Positions 36,887 through 64,000 of a stretch of 64,000 nucleotides of DNA are shown here, in pieces. A program made the position numbers and the translations under genes. Numbering within the stretch: the first letter of the stretch is position 1; each line of letters begins with the position of its first letter. The stretch comes from Strongylocentrotus droebachiensis (lineage: Eukaryota; Echinodermata; Echinoidea; Camarodonta; Strongylocentrotidae). Under the pieces are notes generated by a model that was given only the letters and a program-made list of their open reading frames with translations, was not told the origin of the DNA and did no database searches. The stretch lies in NCBI GenBank assembly GCA_035222895.1, contig JAVYIG010000063.1:300501-364500 (forward strand), read 5' to 3'.

Positions 36887-39800
36887 TTTTGCGATCACTT
36901 CACCTATACTATGACCGCCAGTATTAACACTTGACACTTCTTCGAGAAAGTTAAAGAAAAGAAACCACCAAGGAACGACTGGTCAGTATAAAACTTGCCG
37001 ATAGGACTGGAAAGGGTCACACTCGTAGCTTCATCTTTTTGTTGTATTGGGGGGGGGGGTGGTTGTCTGCATGAACAAGTATCTAAATAACGAAGAACTT
37101 CAATTAACTTAAGGCACATGCATATACATATCCAAGATTATGATATCATAATCTTTGGGAAAAAATCAGAGTAACACTATCTACATGTACCAAGTAAGGA
37201 GATGCTTAAACTACAGAAATTTAAATGATTAAGATCAAATTATTTTTATTCGGAAAATTGTAAATTTTTAATTCAATCATTCACAATGAATGATTTTCTC
37301 TTATAGATCACCTTGTCATTTGCAATAAAATATGAACTCATTGCAAATACTTTCATAAATTGCACGATATAATGTTATGAATCTGGGAGAAAACGATGAG
37401 AACATGAACATCTTGGATGGGAATACTTATTGAGAATGTTCTCTTTCATTCAGCAGTAAAAAGTTATTTTAAAAGAAAAATATCTCGGTCTTAATGATCA
37501 TGTAGTTTGTGTGATTACATAAGACAAAAGGGTTATACAATAATTCTAAAATGTAAATAACATGACGAAATGAAACCAACCCACGAATTATTTCAAAACA
37601 ATCATGTTATAATAATTCATACGTACGATGATCGAACGCCAAAGAAGTTACATAGTACACCAAAGGAAATTGGATGTTGGTTACATGACAAGTTAAATTC
37701 AGAAGAAAGAAAGAAAAATGGCATGGACCGAGATGATAAAAAGAGAACTCAAAGACATGACAAAATATTATTTTGGATAATTATTATACAATGTGCCCGG
37801 GTTCTTGACCACAACCAATAACATACAGTTAAGTTACATACAAAATGCGAATTATGTGTAGGTCTTACCTCGATTTTTCAAAAGTGTGGTTTCTTCTGAG
37901 GGTTATAGAGATTTTAAAATGGCTTCATTTCACTCTGTCCCTTACATTCCACAACATATCACACCATATCATCAATAGACTTGGATGAATGTTTTTATCG
38001 CTCCGTTAGATATTACTACAATACGATGTGCATGTGTATCTATCAGTATACCAAATTCTTCACAGAGATGCTCCCCTTTCGCGGTACGACGAAGTTCCCT
38101 GTCACCCCTCTCGCTTCACTTGTCTCAAGTGCCCCCTGCAATTCAGTCGGGCGGCTTATAAAAACCGTTCAAGTGATTTCCAAGAGCTGTTATGACCCAG
38201 GCGGTACCTTCAGAAGAATCACCCTGAAGAGCTTCACTAACTATCTTCTACCACTCGAATTTATATTGACGCGTTCACTTCCATACATCGTGCCTCGTGG
38301 TCAAAATGGAAGACATTCACGGGAAAGCTACTTTAGCAAATTGGTTCGGTTTGGGATAAATTGCTTCCTTTCAACGCATTTCTCCGAAGTTAGCAATGGT
38401 TGGTTTTGTTTTATTTATTACACCAGTTACATGATGCTCTACTTTCACTTTTAGGAAGCGTTCTTTCAAAGTTACGAATCAAGATTTAAAAGCAGACCTT
38501 TTTCATGCTTAGAGGAAAACGAAATACACACGGGAATACACACCAGTCCTGATACACACCTACATAATATTGTATTGCTTTGAAATCATAATAATGTCTT
38601 TGTCTTTAGAAAGAAAAGTGTTTAAAACAGATTTAGTTCTAATAACGATTAATAGACAAGATTTCATCATACTCCTTGAACTATCGTTTCTCTTTGACAA
38701 CTCGAAAGCTTGTCAGACATTATCGATTCCATCCTTAAAGATGCCATATGCACAGCGGGTGAATTAAATTGTTAACAGAGAGTAACAAGTGTTCTGGAGA
38801 ACATGCATTCATTAAAATATAATAGTCAATAGTTAACAGGTGTATAGTCAAAAGCTTTATTGAAAAGCAGAATGGACTTGAATTATAAGAAGTCGTCCCA
38901 AAGGAAAATTATCATCAAAATAAATAGCTTCTCTAAATGAAATGTCATATAGAAATATGAACATAGAAATGAAATGAATCTGTAAAGTAATAAGTTGTGT
39001 AATGGATACAGAGAAAGCGAATACACAGAGCAGACGGTAATCTCTTTGATGTTTATGCATTTCCGATTTCCCGCCTTTTCGGCACGTCTTACCTGAGATG
39101 GTCTGGTGTTTTGTAAGGCTTGGAGCCTAATCCTCCTTGATCCAACAGCGCACCTGTATCGTGCTTCAGTCATCAACAAAACACGGATGCTAAGATCACA
39201 TCTTTGACAGTGTAGCATTGAAGTGGTATACATTCCATGGTTTTAGGCTTTACTCGATACGTCATAGCGGTGAATAACATCAGCTAAACCATGGACCCTA
39301 CTCAGATGGTAGGTATTGAGAAGGGACCATTACTCAACTCCACATTTTCACTTAAAAAAAAAAAAAATACTGGAGATTATTTGTTAAATATAGGATGAGC
39401 TGTAAATTCAACACAACATGGTACATTTCCAGATCTCTGAAGCATGCACAGGATATGAACATTTTTCCCGTTTACGATTCAGTCCCAAATACGTCTCTTA
39501 AACTGTTTCGTGCGTGAAAAAAGTGTTCGAACTTTGAGCTGCTTTATGCTTTTCAAGCAGAGTGTATATAGGGAGAGGGGTGGAAGGCGCGGGAAAACCA
39601 CATAGAGAAAAAGCGAGTGAGAAATTAAGAGAAAGAATGAGGGAGAAGAAGGAGAGAGAGAGAGAGATTTTGGTCGAATCCCTAATGAATTTTGAGAAGG
39701 GATAATGGTAGCTATATGAATACACAGTCCCTAGTTAATTCTGGAACATTTTACGATTTCTCTACCTCAACTACTCGTTCTTTTTAAGGGGGCGGGTCTC

Positions 39801-42723
39801 AACGGGACTGCGTTTTGTTGGTATAGTGACGATAGCAAAACACAAAGATGGAAAAACCCTCCGCAGTCCGAGCTCGGCATCTCTTTTACCACCTTTTCAA
39901 TTATCACACTCCATAAAAAGTTCAATATGTACTGCTCTCTCTTTGCATCTGTTTCGTGACCGTAGAAGATTATTACTATATTAGGAAGAAATTAGGGAAG
40001 ACTTCTTCAGTCATTGATTTAATTTAGTAGGCCTACACACCGCCTTGCATCATCAATAGCGATAAAAGAATTACATTCTAACGAAGTAAAACAAAATCTG
40101 CAACATTTCTTCCCCATCATTACCTCCCTTTATTCTCTTCTCTCAACCTCTCTTCTTACTATCCTGTTCTCCCCCTCTATATCCACACTCTCCCTTTATC
40201 CTTGCTATTTATCTACTCCTTTCAAGAATATACACATGAAATATGAATTTTCATATGGCTCTTAATATCACAATCTCTCCGCATCAAAAGGACTGAAGAA
40301 GGAGAAGAAAAGAAAAAGTTGTGAAAAGGGGGCACAAAATGGACGACTACCCTACAGTGGGAAAAAACGTGGCTTGAGGAACGTATCAAGGGCTAATAAT
40401 ATCCCTTGCGTTTCAAGCAACAATTGACCCGAGCGGAATTCAATCCCAAGTTCGTTTCTCTCTGTCGGTCCGTTAGGAATTGAAACACAAGCCCAAATCG
40501 CAGTGGCGAAAATGGATACATGTTGGCTACACGATGCCGGTGGGTAGAAGGCTAAAAGCCTCGTTTGCATTGCCGGTATTTCATTGGTTCCTTTAGTTGC
40601 GCACGACCGGTAAACCACAGTCCACATGAAGAGCTTCTCCGAAAGACATGCAGGAGAACGTGACTGTCCACTGCATGTCGAAGTGGAGAGGTTTCATCCA
40701 TCAAGGTTTATTGTGATGGTGCGTGGATGGGTCAGTGTGGACAGTGCTTTTTACCGGCATACCTAAATGCCTCTTCTCTTTCAACCACGGGATCGCAAAA
40801 AGTTCACCACAACCCCACCTCTTACGATGACTGCAGGTGTCCTACCAGCTAACGTCCTTGGATGGTTGCAAGATTGAAAGTACAAACTGGAAAGAATGCA
40901 AATGGGTGGGGGTGGGGGGGGGGGGGGGGGGAGGAAGTCCAATAATACTCATGAAATATTGACAAGAGTAGAGCAAGTTAATAGGACTAAAAAGTAGAAT
41001 AAAAAGATTTTATTACGAATTTCAGTCAATGAAGTGAAACAATGAATGAAAATTTAAAGAAATATTACACATCTGAGTCCAGTTTCATGAACTAATCGAT
41101 TCGAATAAATCTGAAGTCCTCCTATCAATCACTAAAATTACAATCGCCTTTTCTCACGGTAGGAATGGCGATTGAACTCAAGCCGATTTGCGATTAATCT
41201 TAAGTTTTAGTATAGGACGGGATCCAGGACTACAAGCAGATCTACTCCATGATTCCAAGACCATTTCATAAAAGGTTATCAGGCCTATACTCAACTACAT
41301 CGTTGTATATTATGATCGCAAGAAACCATATTTGTTAGTTCAACTTTTTCGATTCGTCAATATTTGCAGTTCCAGTAAATACCGAGGAACTATTATGAAC
41401 AGCATGTGTAAAGAGAGTCTACCTCTTGAACGCTCCTAAAAAAAAGAATTTCTCCCCATACCCGACTTTTTTCTTTTTAATCTAAATCTCTTTATTACTT
41501 TTTAAAGATAGTAATCGCAGTAATCATCAGAAACAAAAACATCACCACCTCCACACCTTCCATCAAACGCATCATGTTCTGTAACCTCCCCTAACACTTT
41601 CCTTCAGCTCCACTCACAAAGTACAGTTCATATCGATGTCAACATTAAATTCAATCTGATGTCAACATTATTCTAACGCAACATAACGTGTTGAGAAAAC
41701 ATATCGCTGTCTTCACATGGCACAAATCAAATATTGCCTGCAACGAGAAATGCCTCTTCCAAGTTTAAAGGCAAAGTTTGGAAATATGGATGTGTAAAGT
41801 TAGGATAACCCGTTTCCGACATTGGCAACGCTCTTTATGAAGTTAAACTTTTAAGCTACATTTAGGGGAGAAACTCGTATATTTTGTCTGACGAGGGCCA
41901 ATAGATTACGTATATCATTCAAATGAAAGATTTGTTAAATATACATGAACAACATTGATATTAGAAAAGAGTCGTCAAAATAAACCAACGAGTGTCCTTT
42001 CGTGAAATCATTCTCCCGTCTATATAACCATATTCTAATGAGATATCCCTTTCTTCAATTTCTTTTCCAAACAAAATTAAACATTTTTGGGGTCAGAGTT
42101 CCATCATTAAACATGCTAGAACATTATGAGCAATCACGATGCTGGCTAATTCATATGCCGAACAAGATACTTGCCTCTGTTGTCATAAAACTTATGAATA
42201 ACGGGTAATAATTGATAAAAGCTACTGAAATCATGAAATATGATTGGCTATGAGCATGGCACAAATGATAGCATATTTCTTGAAACAGGGCCGTACTACA
42301 AACCTTTTATTCTCCCTTTAAATTCTACATAGGAAGCAGGGTATAAACACTGACCTAATAACTCTGCATGCCTGGCTTGCATAGAAACTCGTCTCAAATA
42401 TTCCATCCTGACAGAGATGTTAGAGACGGATCAAAATGTCCTCTGCTGAGAGCCAGAAGGGTGTTAGCTCTATGTGATGTGATGGGTTAATGTCTGTATG
42501 GCTCAGAGCAGATGATGTGTTCAGTGTGGCAGTAGGAACCATGGAATGGTTAAAGGGATGCGATGATTCGAGAAACAGAACACCATGATCTTCCCTTCAC
42601 TAGTACATGTAATATGAAAGAAGGTACACCTCTCACAGTATATGCTGGACTTTTACATCTTACAAGTTGTGTACTCATTATTTTACCTATGCCTATGCAA
42701 TATGAATAAATAAATAATTCATA
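36887..42723. other. intergenic region, continued
   Basis: No gene recognised. It includes G runs at 37049-37059 and 40915-40931, a 157-codon unrecognised frame at 37981-38454, GA-rich sequence near 39645-39668, and a copy of an interspersed word with GAGAGCCAGAAGG at 42438-42467. Confidence 0.4.
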
Positions 42724-42881
42724 TACAGTGCAACCTTGTTTAAAAAAAAAATTATAACAAACTCTCGTTTTAACAAGGTAACTTTGCTGGTTCCACTTCT
42801 TTATATTCTTTACTTTTCTAGCCCTAATAAAATAAGGATTCATCGGTCCCAATGACTTTGCTATAAAAAGGTTCTACCGTA
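42724..42881. mobile_element. 154-bp MITE with TA duplication (pogo/Tc1-like)
   Basis: The element at 42726-42879 begins CAGTGCAACCTTG and ends, reverse-complemented, CGGTAGAACCTTT, flanked by TA on both sides. Ends of the type CAGTRGAACC with a TA duplication are typical of pogo/Tigger-derived MITEs. No coding capacity. Confidence 0.7.
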
Positions 42882-44959
42882 TCATTGCTGGATAAGAGTC
42901 AAATTGGGGTTAACTCATATAATATACACTTAACACACCTCTTGCTTAAAGCACTACAAATATTTGTAAGATTATATCCTTTGTACTATCACTCTAAAAA
43001 AACACACACTGCTTTCCTTGAACAGGGATCGAGCTTTAATATAAGGAGACCCTTCCCCCAATCCCTAACACAATTTAGACAGATAAGCATGAATCAAAAT
43101 ACTTTTATAAATTCTGTTAATTTTGTTTAATTTCACAAGAAAAGACTTTCCAAAGTATTCGTAGATCAATTACATCAGCCATCTTAATTCCATAGTAAAT
43201 TGCACAATAATTTACAATACAAACGTTATATACATCAAGGTTTAGATTTTCAGAAATTATACAACACAAAGCAATATAATAACATTGTAGAACATCTACT
43301 TGCACTATGAGTTAGTTATCTAGCAAGAAATCACAAAATCCACTCAATACACTCTGTATCAACAAGTAGAACTGTTTTATCTTGCAAATAATGAAAAAAA
43401 TGTTTGAATACTGCAACATACTTGCCACAACCTCAGAAATGCAAAGAGCCCACAAGATTATGAGAAATTTTACGTGGTAAGTTTAGGCTGCCATCTACAC
43501 ATATAACACTATTGCATGAATATTTAGATTTTATTTTTTAAGTACTTTATAGATCTTTCCACAACCTATCTCTATGTATTTCCTACCTGCACACTTCCAT
43601 CTCACATTTATCAGTTTCTTAAACAAATATCACACATATATTTAAAAATAGTTTCTCATTCCACATTTTGCAAGTGTACGGTAGTCACTACAATTTCTTT
43701 AGAATTGAATTTAAAGAAACAATGCCCTATTGTTCTGTATAATTCATGCATTTATATGATCTGTAGTAAATATAAGAATCTTCTATGTCTTCACATGGTT
43801 CTTGAAAAGATCGTTACTAAAGCTTTACTGTTTGATAATCCAAATGTATTTTCATAAACAATGTGTAGTCTAAAGACAAATTAATCAGTAATCAGCCAAT
43901 TTATATGTTATGCTCCTGTAAAGTATGATATCTTAGCAAAGGACATCTTTGTGATAGAAGAAACATAAGAAGATAGTATTTCATTGGAGCATGATGCCAT
44001 ATTAACCATTGATTCCCTTTCATATTTCATACAGCTCCAATCAAGGCAGCATAATATATTACTTTATAATAGCACACTTTCATCTGCATTAAAAACAGAA
44101 AGAAATTCATATCTGTAATTTTCCATACTGAAAAATAATGGACTTCAAATCCAATGACTAATTCCAGTCTATAAAATCATCTGGATTTAAATGAATTCTG
44201 ACAACTATTTCCATTCAGATCCTTTAATATTCCTCACATATTTTATTTTTTAAACATTTTTGTTCACAACTGCTGATCTTATAAAACTGAAGAAACTAAA
44301 GCTCACAGTACAGAGTAATTGATATAAATCTCATTATATGTACAAGTAGTTCTAAGAGGTTCTGTTAGATGCACAAGCTTGAATACAGTCATCAATCAAT
44401 ACACAATTCTACAAATTGCAGCATAAAATTATTCTTAAAAATACAGTCATTTGATGTAAAGACTTTAACTAACCATCATCCAAATGATTTCAATTCAATA
44501 TCATCATTTCAATTTAAGATAAATTGATGAACACATCATATTGCTTGAATTATTTTTGGACGGTGCAACATAGTACATCCTGGAAATTTGAGGTAACCAA
44601 TACCACCAATCTTTGTTCAATGCATACAATGTATGGTGCAATTGCAACTTCTAACCAATGGTCACTGTTGTTAATATTCACTAGAGCTAGCCTACATGAC
44701 ATATCACACACATGTTAATTAATCTGGGTATTAATCTATGATTATCTATCTACAAAATGGTGTTTGGGGTTGAAGGAAGCCGGTAAAATATGCCACAAAC
44801 CACGGGAATCATGGGCAATGTGACAGAAGTGCTGTCAGATTTTAAACATATCAATGTAAAGACAGATTTCAGTGATGAGCAGTGACGACATTTATCTTCA
44901 AGGAAAGACTTGAGATCTGATAACAGGTAGTGTTTTGGATTTTTGTTTTCATGTTGTGT
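42882..44959. other. intergenic, downstream of DZANK1
   Basis: AT-rich sequence with no recognisable feature. Open frames of 60-80 codons are short and featureless. Confidence 0.45.
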
Positions 44960-45298
44960 TTTATTTATTTTTTGTTCTGTTTTTGTAGCTCGTCTTTGAC
45001 ATTTGTTATTTCATTATTGTATAAAATTCTAATTGATAAAAATACTTTGATTACCAACACTTTGAAAGTGCATTTACCGGTAGTCAAAGTGTACTAGAGA
45101 GCCGTAGAAAATGGAATGGGGGGAGGTTAAGATGGTTTAAAATCAAGAGACTTCTTGATATGTGTTCAAAAGACATCAAAATCAAGAGTATATTGTACTC
45201 AGGTATTCATTTTTTGAAAATTGGAATGTAAATCACATTTCCACCATTTTAATCATCTTCATGACCAATCAAGATTAGCACATTCTCCAAAGAGTTGC
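44960..45298 (-). other. DZANK1 3' UTR with candidate polyadenylation signals
   Basis: Two overlapping minus-strand AATAAA hexamers (TTTATT on plus at 44960-44965 and 44964-44969) lie about 330 nt past the stop. Confidence 0.45.
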
Positions 45299-63731
<18,433 letters not shown>

Positions 63732-63866
63732 CTGCAAGGAAACAAAAGAAAATAACAAGTTTCAGAAGACACAGGAACATGATTGTAATAAAGTAGCGTC
63801 TTCTCAAATGATAAAATAAGAATAAAACAATAATAATACTAATAGTAATAATAATTGTAATTAAAA

Positions 63867-63867
63867 C

Positions 63868-63903
<36 letters not shown>
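63867..63903. repeat. (GAT)n microsatellite
   Basis: Tandem GAT units in the DZANK1 intron upstream of the first visible exon. Confidence 0.95.
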
Positions 63904-64000
63904 AATAATAACAATGCATTTTGACAGTAAAGATGAATAACAAATTTGATGGAGGGGACTAGTACTTATAAATATTGTACAGATGAATGAGAAAAGAAAG

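Overview
The window is animal nuclear DNA. It is AT-rich, with long non-coding stretches, GT-AG introns, Pol III tRNA genes, microsatellites and many inverted-repeat transposons. The three genes are metazoan families: mitochondrial hydroxyacyl-thioester dehydratase HTD2, isthmin and DZANK1. The overall texture (many small palindromic elements, poly-C/poly-G runs, frequent TACCGGTA and TACATGTA words) suggests a marine invertebrate deuterostome, most likely an echinoderm such as a sea urchin. That taxonomic call is inference; the sequence alone does not prove it.

Layout. 1-2.73 kb: a 2.7 kb non-autonomous transposon with C/G-run ends. 2.87-7.9 kb (+): HTD2 in four coding exons. Its first intron carries an 833-bp near-perfect palindrome with a 9-bp target duplication, and a second copy of the C/G-run transposon that is itself split by a TTAA-flanked element. 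8-16.8 kb: intergenic, with a tRNA-Thr(TGU) on the minus strand and several small MITEs. 17.28-23.64 kb (-): a complete five-exon isthmin gene (signal peptide, long acidic/basic pro-region, one thrombospondin type-1 repeat, C-terminal AMOP domain), with a tRNA-Gln(CUG), possibly a SINE head, nested antisense in an intron. 23.7-45 kb: about 21 kb with no recognisable coding sequence; it lies upstream of isthmin and is probably partly regulatory. 45.3-63.7 kb (-): sixteen exons of DZANK1 (the 5' end lies beyond the window), encoding a Fn3-associated-like segment, five single-exon zinc ribbons and C-terminal ankyrin repeats. DZANK1 introns hold a 1.29 kb fold-back element and a degenerate 2.5 kb PIF/Harbinger transposon.

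The three genes belong to unrelated processes (mitochondrial type II fatty-acid synthesis, secreted signalling, cilium/vesicle transport) and show no sign of a joint pathway. I found no clearly new biochemical system. The most notable material is the set of young and nested fold-back elements, a CT microsatellite that forms the polypyrimidine tract of a DZANK1 splice site, the Harbinger copy that has lost its catalytic glutamate, and the isthmin-DZANK1 linkage. Exon coordinates were derived by hand from reading frame, splice-site consensus and phase continuity; every junction listed keeps the frame.
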